Below are positions 1 through 6,013 of a stretch of 7,531 bases of DNA, piece after piece. The first letter of the stretch is position 1, and each line of letters starts with the position of its first letter. The notes under the pieces are model-generated. The model was given only the letters and a program-made list of their open reading frames with translations, was not told the DNA's origin and searched no databases. The position numbers were made by a program, and so were the translations under genes. The DNA comes from CAZDDA01 sp964568045 (lineage in GTDB: Bacteria > Bipolaricaulota > Bipolaricaulia > UBA7950 > UBA9294): the NCBI GenBank assembly GCA_964568045.1, contig CAZMOL010000072.1:1-7531 (forward strand), given 5' to 3'.

Positions 1-113
1 TCACGAAAGCTCCACATTCCGTTCATAGCCCCTCTATAACTCAGTGCTATCGTACCTGTAGGCTGCTCGGCTGCACTCGGTGGTCGGCCGAGTAAGCTCA
101 ATCAGGTGTGCGT

Positions 114-124
114 GGGGAGAGGGG
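114..124 (+). promoter_or_regulatory. Shine-Dalgarno site that decides the start of the transglutaminase-like gene
   Basis: A purine-only run of G and A lies 7 bases upstream of the ATG at 132, which is good ribosome-binding spacing. The in-frame GTG at 108 lies before this run and has no comparable site, so the ATG at 132 is the preferred start. Confidence 0.6.
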
Positions 125-131
125 TACTCGT

Positions 132-926
132 ATGTTCAATCTTCGGCAGGGTTCCCGGCGTCGCTTTCGGAGCTCTCCTTGGACAGGGTCGCGTTTTCGC
201 AGGAGAAGCGCAATCCTGGCAATCGTACTCACCGTCAGTCTGTGCGCCGTATCCGTCTTGGGGAGTACCGTCTCCAGGACGTACCAATGGCTCTTTCAGG
301 ACAGATACTTCACACTGACACACGGGTTCTCATTGGAGCGCTATCGCTACTTTCAGGCCCTGCCACGGATCGTTGTGTACTCCCAGTATTCCGCCTACAT
401 CACCGACTCACACGATGACGATGAGCTGGCGTTCTTGGTCGCTGAACTCGAGAAGGCAGCGCGGTCGGCAAACCTCAACGTCTGGGAGAAGCTCAACTTG
501 ATCATCGCGTTTGTCCAATCGATTCCTTATGTACCGGAACCAGAAGAGTATGCCCGCTACCCGCTGGAGACCCTGATCGAACAAAAGGGCGACTGTGAGG
601 ATTCGTCGATTCTCACAGCGGCAATCCTCCACCAAATGGGTTATCACATGGTGTTGCTGGTGTTTCTGGAGGAGCAACACATTGCCGCCGGGATCTCGGT
701 GCTGCCGCCGATACCAGGAAATTACCGATCGTATCGCTACGCCGGGCGAGACTACTACTACGTAGAGACCACGTGTGAAGGCTGGCAGATTGGAATCATC
801 CCGCAGCGATACACTTCGACGCCGGAGATCGTTGCGCTTGACCAGAGAATACTCGGGCTATCCAATCCCCAAGTTTGGTCCTTCGGCGAGGAATCGGCCG
901 CTCAGAGTCCGTACCTCTCGCAATAG
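132..926 (+). CDS. Membrane-anchored transglutaminase-like (papain-fold) protein
   Basis: A 264-residue protein with the transglutaminase-like cysteine peptidase fold. What is seen: an Arg-rich N-terminus (about residues 9-25), one hydrophobic segment (about 26-45), then a domain with the core motif KGDCEDSSIL (152-161). The likely nucleophile is Cys155, the likely histidine is His183 (EEQHIAAG), and an acidic residue is offered by YYYVETT (Glu212). Glu in place of the usual Asp occurs in some bacterial and archaeal transglutaminase-like proteins. The positive charges before the hydrophobic segment suggest that the catalytic domain lies outside the cytoplasm, anchored by an uncleaved signal. 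The substrate cannot be told; bacterial members include proteases, cross-linkers and structural proteins. The gene ends 23 bp before the promoter of the next operon and seems separate from it. The alternative GTG start at 108 would add 8 residues. Family assignment is solid; function is open. Confidence 0.8.
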   Translation: MFNLRQGSRRRFRSSPWTGSRFRRRSAILAIVLTVSLCAVSVLGSTVSRTYQWLFQDRYFTLTHGFSLERYRYFQALPRIVVYSQYSAYITDSHDDDELAFLVAELEKAARSANLNVWEKLNLIIAFVQSIPYVPEPEEYARYPLETLIEQKGDCEDSSILTAAILHQMGYHMVLLVFLEEQHIAAGISVLPPIPGNYRSYRYAGRDYYYVETTCEGWQIGIIPQRYTSTPEIVALDQRILGLSNPQVWSFGEESAAQSPYLSQ

Positions 927-949
927 CAGCGCACTTGATTCGAAGGGAG

Positions 950-977
950 TTGACACCTCGAGGTATTTCAGTATAAT
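950..977 (+). promoter_or_regulatory. Consensus sigma70-type promoter of the rrf2-hcp operon
   Basis: A perfect TTGACA (950-955) and a perfect TATAAT (972-977) are separated by 16 bp. Transcription would begin near 983-985, about 50 bases before the ATG at 1037. The in-frame ATG at 995 would leave only about a 10-base leader and has no ribosome-binding site, which is one reason for preferring 1037. The promoter looks intrinsically strong, so it probably needs repression, which fits the operator overlapping it. Confidence 0.85.
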
Positions 978-991
978 GATACCGAAATACC
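962..991. promoter_or_regulatory. Palindromic operator over the -10 box, probable Rrf2 autoregulatory site
   Basis: A 30-bp inverted repeat with outer arms GGTATTTC (962-969) and GAAATACC (984-991). Its interior is also largely symmetric: 26 of 30 positions are self-complementary, and the mismatches form two symmetric pairs. Each half contains two copies of a GGTAT-like unit spaced 8 bp apart, so successive units lie on nearly the same face of the helix. The site covers the -10 box and the expected transcription start, where a bound dimer would block RNA polymerase. The first gene downstream encodes an Rrf2 regulator, and such proteins often repress their own operon. The assignment to this regulator is inferred from position. 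A second perfect 8-bp palindrome, CCTCGAGG (956-963), abuts it in the promoter spacer. Confidence 0.75.
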
Positions 992-1036
992 AAAATGGCG
1001 GAGGACGAGCTACCACCAAAGGAGGATGTTGAGGAA

Positions 1037-1471
1037 ATGCCGAATGTTCTGAGGATGTCTGAGGCAACAACCCTGGGCATTCACGCGATGGTCTACCTTG
1101 CGGATCACCGTTCTGATGACAAGCCCAAGACGCACTCCGTTCACGAGATCGCTTCACACCTCAACGCCTCCGAGGCGCACCTGGCAAAGGTTTTGCAGCG
1201 GCTTGCCCACGTCGGTCATCTCCAGTCGATGAGGGGCCCGAAGGGAGGATTCACACTCGCAAAGAAACCCAACCAAATAACGTTCCTCGATGTATACGAA
1301 GCTCTCGAAGGCCCTTTCGAGATCAACCGATGCCTGTTTTCGGCGCCGATTTGCGGCCGCGCCGACTGCATCATGGGGGGCTTGATTGAGAAGGTCGAAA
1401 CCGAGGTTCGAACATACCTGGAACAGACAACACTGGCAACCGTGGCAAAAGGAGAAGATTGTGCGAAGTAG
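1037..1471 (+). CDS. Rrf2 family transcriptional regulator, probable Fe-S cluster sensor
   Basis: A 144-residue protein of usual Rrf2 length. It starts with the typical SEATTLGIHAMVYLA helix (8-22), followed by a winged helix-turn-helix: HEIASHLNASEAHLAKVLQRL (about 36-56) and the wing MRGPKGGFTLAK (65-76). It continues with the family segment ITFLDVYEALEGP (81-93). Three cysteines in the region that ligates the cluster in IscR and NsrR are Cys99, Cys106 and Cys111, spaced CX6CX4C rather than the CX5CX5C of E. coli IscR and NsrR. A [2Fe-2S] or [4Fe-4S] cluster is likely but not proven. An AAAGGAGG-type site (1018-1025) lies 11 bases before the ATG at 1037; ATGs at 995 and 1055 are less well supported. 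It is the first gene of the operon and overlaps the next by 11 bp. Probable role: sensing oxidative or nitrosative damage and repressing the operon through the palindrome at 962-991. Confidence 0.88.
   Translation: MPNVLRMSEATTLGIHAMVYLADHRSDDKPKTHSVHEIASHLNASEAHLAKVLQRLAHVGHLQSMRGPKGGFTLAKKPNQITFLDVYEALEGPFEINRCLFSAPICGRADCIMGGLIEKVETEVRTYLEQTTLATVAKGEDCAK
1448..1456 (+). promoter_or_regulatory. Shine-Dalgarno site inside the rrf2 gene, setting the ferredoxin gene start
   Basis: AAAGGAGAA lies within the last codons of the Rrf2 gene. Its GGAG core ends 6 bases before GTG at 1461. This supports a GTG start with an 11-bp overlap over the upstream ATG at 1386, which would add 25 residues that are encoded entirely within the Rrf2 gene. 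Confidence 0.65.
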
Positions 1472-2210
1472 GCTCGTAGTGAAAATCGATGAACACAAGT
1501 GTGATGGTTGCGGGCAGTGCGTACCGGCCTGTGCGGAAGGAGCACTTCAGATCATCGACGGCAAGGCGCGGCTTGTCAGTGATATCTACTGCGACGGGCT
1601 CGGTGCCTGCTCGGGCGAGTGTCCGGAAGGCGCGCTCACAGTCGAACAGCGGGAAGCCGAAGCGTTCGACGAGGCGGTGGTCAAGCAACACCGCGCACAA
1701 CAAGGGAAGAAGGCGCCGCTGCCGTGCGGTTGTCCCGGTTCAGCCCTGAGGTCTTTCGCGGCCCAAGGCACTTCAGCCAAGGAACCTGACGCCGATCAAC
1801 CATACGGCCTTTCCCACTGGCCGGTACAGCTGATGCTGGTGCCGCCGGACGCTCCGTTTCTGCGCAACGCAGACATTCTGGTCTGTGCAGACTGTGTCCC
1901 ATTTGCCGTACCCGACTTTCACGCCAGGTACCTTGCCGGCTGCGTTGTCCTGGTTGGGTGTCCCAAGCTCGATGATTTGGGTCACTACGAGGAAAAGCTC
2001 AAGGCGATCTTTAAGCAGGCAAATCCGCGCAGTATCACCGTCCTTCGAATGGAGGTCCCGTGCTGTGGGGCCATGGCGCGCGTTGTCACCGAGGCGAGAA
2101 ACGAGGCCGTTCCGGAATGCCCGCTGGAAATCCAAGTGATCGGGATCCAAGACGGCCGTGGCACCCAGCAGGCGGTGCCCTCAGAGGCAAAGATAGGAGC
2201 GACGCCATGA
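1461..2210 (+). CDS. Ferredoxin-like Fe-S protein with cysteine-rich C-terminal domain, Hcp operon partner
   Basis: A 249-residue protein with two parts. Residues 1-60 form a ferredoxin-like domain. The first motif is intact (Cys14, Cys17, Cys20, Cys24: CX2CX2CX3C). The second is Cys44, Cys50 and Cys54 followed by Pro; the middle cysteine is replaced by Leu47, so the domain may hold one [4Fe-4S] cluster plus a [3Fe-4S] cluster, or only one cluster. The C-terminal part (about 85-230) has further conserved-looking cysteine motifs: PCGCPG (88-93), CADCVPF (142-148), VGCPKLDD (165-172) and PCCG (200-203). From memory, proteins of this layout, including the HWPVQL and PPDAPFL stretches, recur beside Rrf2 regulators and Hcp genes in anaerobes; I cannot verify this here. 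No enzymatic activity is known to me. An inferred role is electron delivery to Hcp or handling of its cluster. The stop overlaps the next start (ATGA). Confidence 0.82.
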   Translation: MRSRLVVKIDEHKCDGCGQCVPACAEGALQIIDGKARLVSDIYCDGLGACSGECPEGALTVEQREAEAFDEAVVKQHRAQQGKKAPLPCGCPGSALRSFAAQGTSAKEPDADQPYGLSHWPVQLMLVPPDAPFLRNADILVCADCVPFAVPDFHARYLAGCVVLVGCPKLDDLGHYEEKLKAIFKQANPRSITVLRMEVPCCGAMARVVTEARNEAVPECPLEIQVIGIQDGRGTQQAVPSEAKIGATP

Positions 2211-2437
2211 GTTTTCGCTGCCCGGGATTGAGCAGAGGAGGCATCACCGCCAATATGTACCCTTGCCCCGCTTGCGGAACCCCGGTGGAGATGTTCTCCG
2301 ACGAGCATTCGGTGCGTTGTCCAACATGCAAGACGAGAATAGAAAAGGATCCAATGGCAAGCTGTAGGGCATGGTGCAGTGCGTGCACGCAGCCAAGCCA
2401 CGCCGGGGATGCGAAAGACACGCGAAAGGAGGCGTGA
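2207..2437 (+). CDS. Small zinc-ribbon-like protein with a C-terminal CXXWCXXC motif
   Basis: A 76-residue protein translated from the ATGA overlap with the preceding gene. An AGGAG site (2195-2199) lies 7 bases before the ATG. Two CXXC pairs, CPAC (20-23) and CPTC (38-41), enclose a short hairpin-like stretch with VEMFSDE, as expected of a zinc ribbon. Downstream, ASCRAWCSAC (51-60) gives three more cysteines around a tryptophan (CX3CX2C). A similar ribbon followed by SCxxWC is, as I recall, found in small proteins and at the end of some HD-domain phosphohydrolases in anaerobes, but this cannot be verified here. No catalytic domain is present. Metal binding is likely; the role is unknown, and position suggests it serves Hcp or the ferredoxin-like protein. 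An internal ATG at 2255 would give a 60-residue form beginning just before the first CXXC. The stop lies 2 bp before the hcp start. Confidence 0.72.
   Translation: MSFRCPGLSRGGITANMYPCPACGTPVEMFSDEHSVRCPTCKTRIEKDPMASCRAWCSACTQPSHAGDAKDTRKEA
2425..2432 (+). promoter_or_regulatory. Shine-Dalgarno site that decides the hcp start
   Basis: AAAGGAGG, an almost ideal anti-16S complement, ends 7 bases before ATG 2440. The open frame extends back to an ATG at 2371, but the upstream 23 residues lie over the zinc-ribbon gene. The protein from 2440 begins MFCYQCEQT, the standard Hcp N-terminus. Confidence 0.85.
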
Positions 2438-2439
2438 GG

Positions 2440-4083
2440 ATGTTTTGTTATCAGTGCGAACAGACCTTCGAAGGGAAAGGCTGCACGAAGTACGGCGTCT
2501 GCGGAAAGGACCCAACAACCGCCGCGCTTCAGGACTTGCTGATTTATGCGACCAAGGGAATAGCCGCGTACGCCCATCGGGCCCGCCAGCTCGGGGCACG
2601 CGACCGGGAGATCGACGTCTTCGTTGTCGAGGCGCTGTTTAGCGCGGTCACAAACGTCAATTTCGATCCGCAGAGGCTGAAAGAACTGCTGATGCGGGCT
2701 GCGAAGGTACGCGAAAAGGCCAAGGCGCTGTACGAGGATGCCACGCAAGCTGGGGGAAAGACCCCCGAACGACTTTCGGGACCCGCCGAGTGGACCCCGG
2801 CGGACAGCCTAGACGGCTTGGTGGAGCAAGGCACCTCCGTCTCAATCGCAGATAGGAGACAGCAGCTCGGTGACGACATCGCCGGGCTGCAGGAGCTTTT
2901 GACCTACGGTCTGAAGGGCGCCGCCGCGTACGCCGACCACGCACAGATCCTGGGGGTGGAAGATGAGACCGTGTGGGGCTTCTTCCACGAGGCGCTCGAG
3001 TTTCTCGCCTCCGAGCCGACTGACCTCAATGCCCTCGTTGCGATGTGCATGAAGTGCGGCGAGGTCAACTTGAAGGTAATGGAACTCCTTGATGCCGCCA
3101 ACACGGGCGCCTACGGCTCTCCCGTTCCCACCTCGGTGAGAGTCGAGCCTGTCAAGGGGAAGGCGATCGTGGTCTCCGGCCACGACTTAAAAGACCTGGA
3201 GGAGCTGCTCAAGCAGACGGAAGGAAAAGGCATCAACGTCTACACACACGGCGAGATGCTCCCCGCACACGGCTATCCCGAACTGAAGAAATACTCACAC
3301 CTTGTCGGCAACTACGGCGGCGCCTGGCAGGACCAGCAAAAGGAATTCGCCGCCTTTCCCGGTGCGATCCTGATGACGACCAACTGCATCCAGAAGCCAC
3401 AAGATTCCTACAGGGACAGGATCTTCACCTCGGGACTTGTTGCCTGGCCAGGTGTGACGCACATTACAGACCGCAACTTCTCGCCGGTAATTGGGGCCGC
3501 GCTTGCCGCGGACGGCTTCACCGCCGACGGTCCGGACAAGACGATCACGGTCGGATTCGGCCACGATGCCGTACTCGGCGTGGCAGATAAGGTGATCGAG
3601 GCCTTCAAGTCGGGCGCCATCCGGCACTTCTTCCTGATCGGTGGGTGCGACGGAGCAAAGAGCGGCCGCAATTACTACACGGAGCTGGCAACAGCGGTTC
3701 CGCAGGATTGCGTCATCCTGACGCTTGCCTGCGGCAAGTACCGATTCAACAAGCTCGATTTCGGCGATATCGACGGCATCCCGCGCCTACTTGATATCGG
3801 CCAGTGCAACGATGCCTACTCGGCGATTCAGATTGCTCTGGCGTTGGCGGAAGCGTTCGACACCGACGTCAACTCGCTGCCGCTGTCGTTGATCCTTTCC
3901 TGGTACGAGCAGAAGGCGGTGGTGATCCTGCTGACGCTGCTACATCTGGGCATCAACAACATCCGCCTCGGTCCCAGCCTGCCCGCTTTTGTTGCCCCGA
4001 ACGTTCTTGACCTGCTGGTTGAGAAATTCAACATCGCGCCAATCTCGACGCCAGAAGAGGACCTCAAGGTCATCTTGGGGTAG
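2440..4083 (+). CDS. hcp: Hybrid-cluster protein (hydroxylamine reductase / NO reductase family), class I
   Basis: A complete 547-residue Hcp, a cytoplasmic metalloenzyme that reduces hydroxylamine in vitro and, as shown for E. coli Hcp, nitric oxide. The N-terminus carries Cys3, Cys6, Cys15 and Cys21 (CX2CX8CX5C), the [4Fe-4S] motif of strict-anaerobe class I proteins rather than the CX2CX11CX6C of enterobacterial class II. Two related helical bundles follow (about 30-95 and 150-215), sharing the pattern QDLL/QELL, Y, KG, AAYA, LG. The 4Fe-2S-2O hybrid-cluster ligands all appear intact, by match to the known Desulfovibrio ligand set: His248 (SGHDL), Glu272 (HGEML), Cys316 (TTNC), Cys403 (GGCDG, the persulfide-cysteine position), Cys431 (LACGKYRF), Cys456 (GQCNDAYS), Glu490 and Lys492 (WYEQK). 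It is the last gene of the operon. No Hcr-type NADH reductase gene is present, so the ferredoxin-like neighbour is a candidate electron donor. Expression is probably controlled by the Rrf2 protein encoded upstream. Confidence 0.97.
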   Translation: MFCYQCEQTFEGKGCTKYGVCGKDPTTAALQDLLIYATKGIAAYAHRARQLGARDREIDVFVVEALFSAVTNVNFDPQRLKELLMRAAKVREKAKALYEDATQAGGKTPERLSGPAEWTPADSLDGLVEQGTSVSIADRRQQLGDDIAGLQELLTYGLKGAAAYADHAQILGVEDETVWGFFHEALEFLASEPTDLNALVAMCMKCGEVNLKVMELLDAANTGAYGSPVPTSVRVEPVKGKAIVVSGHDLKDLEELLKQTEGKGINVYTHGEMLPAHGYPELKKYSHLVGNYGGAWQDQQKEFAAFPGAILMTTNCIQKPQDSYRDRIFTSGLVAWPGVTHITDRNFSPVIGAALAADGFTADGPDKTITVGFGHDAVLGVADKVIEAFKSGAIRHFFLIGGCDGAKSGRNYYTELATAVPQDCVILTLACGKYRFNKLDFGDIDGIPRLLDIGQCNDAYSAIQIALALAEAFDTDVNSLPLSLILSWYEQKAVVILLTLLHLGINNIRLGPSLPAFVAPNVLDLLVEKFNIAPISTPEEDLKVILG

Positions 4084-4413
4084 GAGAACCTTCTTCAGAG
4101 TTAGCTCAGGTGGCTATTTCCAGCTTTCATGTTAGGCTCCTTGCTGTTTCAAGCGAGTAACGTAAAGCTGAGCTTGCCTGAAATTCTGTTATGAGGAAAC
4201 CAGGAAGCCGTGAGAAGCCACAAAGCCCAATCAATCCCTGGTTTCTTGGCTTCCTAATAGTAAAATGATTTCTGTAGTAAAGGTGGGTGAACCCAAAGTC
4301 GGGCTTGCCTGTATGGGAGCATCTCTTGATAGGCCACATGTCACCCTGTTTATCTGGGTTCTGGTGGCCAGCGTATGAGGCAACGCTGTATCATTGGGTA
4401 GAGGAGGTGCGTG
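4084..4413. other. Non-coding gap between hcp and the alcohol dehydrogenase gene
   Basis: These 330 bases are more A+T-rich than their surroundings and hold no convincing gene on either strand. A 9-bp direct repeat, GCTTGCCTG, occurs at 4172-4180 and 4303-4311, flanking the inverted-repeat element at 4194-4255. A short palindromic AAGCTGAGCTT lies at 4165-4175. I see no clear intrinsic terminator (hairpin plus T-run) after hcp and no near-consensus promoter for the dehydrogenase. A weak TTGATA (4326-4331) with TTTATC (4349-4354) at 17-bp spacing is the best promoter candidate. Confidence 0.5.
4194..4255. repeat. Inverted-repeat element with two competing stems
   Basis: GAAACCAGG (4196-4204) is the exact reverse complement of CCTGGTTTC (4237-4245), extendable to an 11-bp stem with one G-T pair and a 32-base loop. 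Overlapping it, AGGAAGCC (4202-4209) is the exact reverse complement of GGCTTCCT (4248-4255). The two stems share bases 4202-4204, so they cannot both form in full. The GGAAGCC/GGAAACC words make the element look like a degenerate intergenic repeat, although only one copy lies in this window. No T-run follows, so it is not a standard terminator. Confidence 0.55.
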
Positions 4414-5448
4414 GTGAAAGCGGTTCAATTGATCGAGATTGGCCAGCCGCTGCAATTGCGAGAGATCCCTCTGCCCACAGTCGGTGAACAAGACGTTCTG
4501 GTGCGGATCAAGGCGGCGGGGGTATGTCATTCCGATGTCCATTATCGGGCCGGCACCTCCTCCGTGGGGCCGCTTCCCCAAACTTTGGGCCACGAGATCG
4601 CCGGCGTCGTTGAGAAGGTAGGCGCACGTGTGACCGACGTGAAAGCCGGCGATAGGGTGTGCCTGCACTATCTGATCACCTGCGGCGTGTGCGACTATTG
4701 CCGAACCGGAAGGGAGCAATTCTGCAAAGACGCGACGATGTTGGGCAAGGACTGCAACGGTGGCTACGCGGAGTATGTTGCCGTGCCGGCTCGAAACGCG
4801 GTTCCACTGCCCGAACACATTCCCTATGAACAAGGTGCGGTCCTCATGTGTTCCTCCGCCACGGTATTCCACGCGCTCCGCAAGGCCGGATTGAAGCCCG
4901 GCGAGACCGTAGCGGTCTTCGGTGCAGGGGGCCTGGGCATGTCAGCGATTCAACTGGCCAAGGCGTTCGGAGCGCTGGAGGTCTACGCCGTGGACATCAA
5001 CAAGCAGAAGCTGTCGTTGGCCGCGCAGTACGGTGCAATTCCCATTGACGCACAACGAAGCGATCCTGTGGCCGGGCTGCACCGGTCGACCGGCGGGAAA
5101 GGGGTGGACGTCGCCCTGGAGCTGGTCGGGCTACCCCAGGTCATGCGACAAGCTGTACAGTCGCTTGCTCCATTCGGTCGGGCCGTGTTGGTGGGCATCG
5201 CGGTTCGACCCTTTTCAATTGATTCCTACCGAGAGATATTAGGCAAAGAAGCCGAGATCATAGGCTCTTCCGACCATTTGCTGCAAGAGCTTCCGGTGCT
5301 GATTGAGTTTGTGAGACAAGGCGCGCTCGATCTCTCACGGGTGGTTACACAGACTGTGCCGCTGGAGCCAAGCGTCATCAACGACGCGCTTAATACGTTG
5401 GAGGAGTTTGGTGAGGGCGTTCGCACGGTGATTACACCATCAGGATAG
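4414..5448 (+). CDS. Zinc-dependent alcohol dehydrogenase (medium-chain dehydrogenase/reductase family)
   Basis: A 344-residue cytoplasmic oxidoreductase of standard length for the family. Catalytic-zinc ligands are Cys38 (GVCHSD), His60 and Glu61 (LGHEIAG) and Cys146. The structural-zinc loop is complete with Cys90, Cys93, Cys96 and Cys104. The Rossmann motif GAGGLG is at 170-175. The acidic Asp194 after the second strand (YAVDIN) favours NAD over NADP. It should interconvert an alcohol and an aldehyde or ketone; the substrate cannot be assigned from sequence. GAGGAGG (4401-4407) lies 6 bases before GTG 4414 and only 3 before GTG 4411, so 4414 is preferred; the difference is one residue. It follows a 330-bp gap after hcp, so it is probably not in that operon, and is 31 bp upstream of the I42 lipoprotein gene, with which it may be co-transcribed. 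Confidence 0.92.
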   Translation: MKAVQLIEIGQPLQLREIPLPTVGEQDVLVRIKAAGVCHSDVHYRAGTSSVGPLPQTLGHEIAGVVEKVGARVTDVKAGDRVCLHYLITCGVCDYCRTGREQFCKDATMLGKDCNGGYAEYVAVPARNAVPLPEHIPYEQGAVLMCSSATVFHALRKAGLKPGETVAVFGAGGLGMSAIQLAKAFGALEVYAVDINKQKLSLAAQYGAIPIDAQRSDPVAGLHRSTGGKGVDVALELVGLPQVMRQAVQSLAPFGRAVLVGIAVRPFSIDSYREILGKEAEIIGSSDHLLQELPVLIEFVRQGALDLSRVVTQTVPLEPSVINDALNTLEEFGEGVRTVITPSG

Positions 5449-5479
5449 TGGAGCTTCGATACGGGAGGTGAGATAGGAG

Positions 5480-5872
5480 ATGCCGCGATCAAAACACCTG
5501 GGCTGGGTGGTGCTTCTGGTAGCTGCTCTGTTTCTTTCTGGATGCCTGAGCCGCCTTTTCATACTGGACGAGGCCGATGACGGCGGCCTCAAGACGATCA
5601 AGGTCGGTGACATCGTGGTCGTGCAGCTGAGAGGAAATCCATCCGGAGGATACTTGTGGCAGTTGGTCGACACTGTGAAGGAAACCGTGCTCGAATCCGT
5701 GGGTGAGGGCGAATTCGTTCCCGACAATCCTAACGTGTGTGGCGGCAGCGGCGTGTGGAAATTCAGATTCAGAGCCGTCGCCTCGGGAACCACTCGCCTT
5801 GATTTCTTGTACCGTCGACCCTGGGAGGAGCAGACTTCCGATAGCTTCTCCGTGATCATCTACGTCAAATAG
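5480..5872 (+). CDS. Chagasin-like protease inhibitor (I42 family) lipoprotein
   Basis: A 130-residue exported protein. The N-terminus has a short basic stretch, a hydrophobic core and the lipobox LSGC, giving lipid attachment at Cys22. The mature domain shows the three conserved loop signatures of chagasin/I42 inhibitors in order: NPSGGYLW (53-60, canonical NPTTGY), GGSGVWKFRF (88-97, canonical GxGG followed by a strand) and RRPWEE (112-117, canonical RPW). Strands such as GDIVVVQL and FSVIIYVK fit the immunoglobulin-like fold. Known members inhibit papain-family cysteine proteases through these loops. Here the target is unknown, and a bacterial lipoprotein would act at the cell surface or in the periplasm. 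GGAGGTG (5464-5470) lies 9 bases before the ATG. The second loop deviates somewhat from the canonical form, so inhibitory potency is uncertain, but family membership is well supported. Confidence 0.85.
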   Translation: MPRSKHLGWVVLLVAALFLSGCLSRLFILDEADDGGLKTIKVGDIVVVQLRGNPSGGYLWQLVDTVKETVLESVGEGEFVPDNPNVCGGSGVWKFRFRAVASGTTRLDFLYRRPWEEQTSDSFSVIIYVK

Positions 5873-6013
5873 GCGCTGAAACACCGCTGGATGGGACGAG
5901 GAAGCAAGCGGGTCACGACAAATCGCTCACCTGACAGGGATGGGTTTCTTGTCCAACCGCGCGGCAATCACGGCCACGCATGCTCTTGACCGGGGAGACT
6001 CAAGAAGGGCTTG

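Noticed and set aside
35..40. TATAAC as a possible -10 box for the transglutaminase-like gene
   Set aside because: No acceptable -35 box at the proper distance, so it was not called as a promoter.
75..93. A small hairpin (ACTCGG / CCGAGT, 7-base loop) before the first gene
   Set aside because: Only 6 bp, no T-run after it and no sign of conservation; not enough to call a terminator or regulatory element.
1985..2748. Two long minus-strand open frames (204 and 220 codons) opposite the ferredoxin, zinc-ribbon and hcp genes
   Set aside because: Low-complexity, Arg/Ser-rich or unrecognisable products opposite genes with clear family motifs; typical antisense shadows in G+C-rich DNA.
4102..4114. 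A TAGCTCAGGTGGC string resembling the D-arm of a tRNA
   Set aside because: No matching GAGC side of the D stem, no anticodon arm and no GGTTCRAATCC-like T-arm follows, so it is not a tRNA gene.
4231..4872. A 213-codon minus-strand open frame
   Set aside because: Most of it lies antisense to the well-supported alcohol dehydrogenase gene, and the product shows no recognisable domain.
5984..6005. TCTTGA / TCAAGA inverted repeat between the convergent I42 and cNMP-domain genes as a shared terminator
   Set aside because: Only a 6-bp A+T-containing stem with a 10-base loop and no T-run on either strand.
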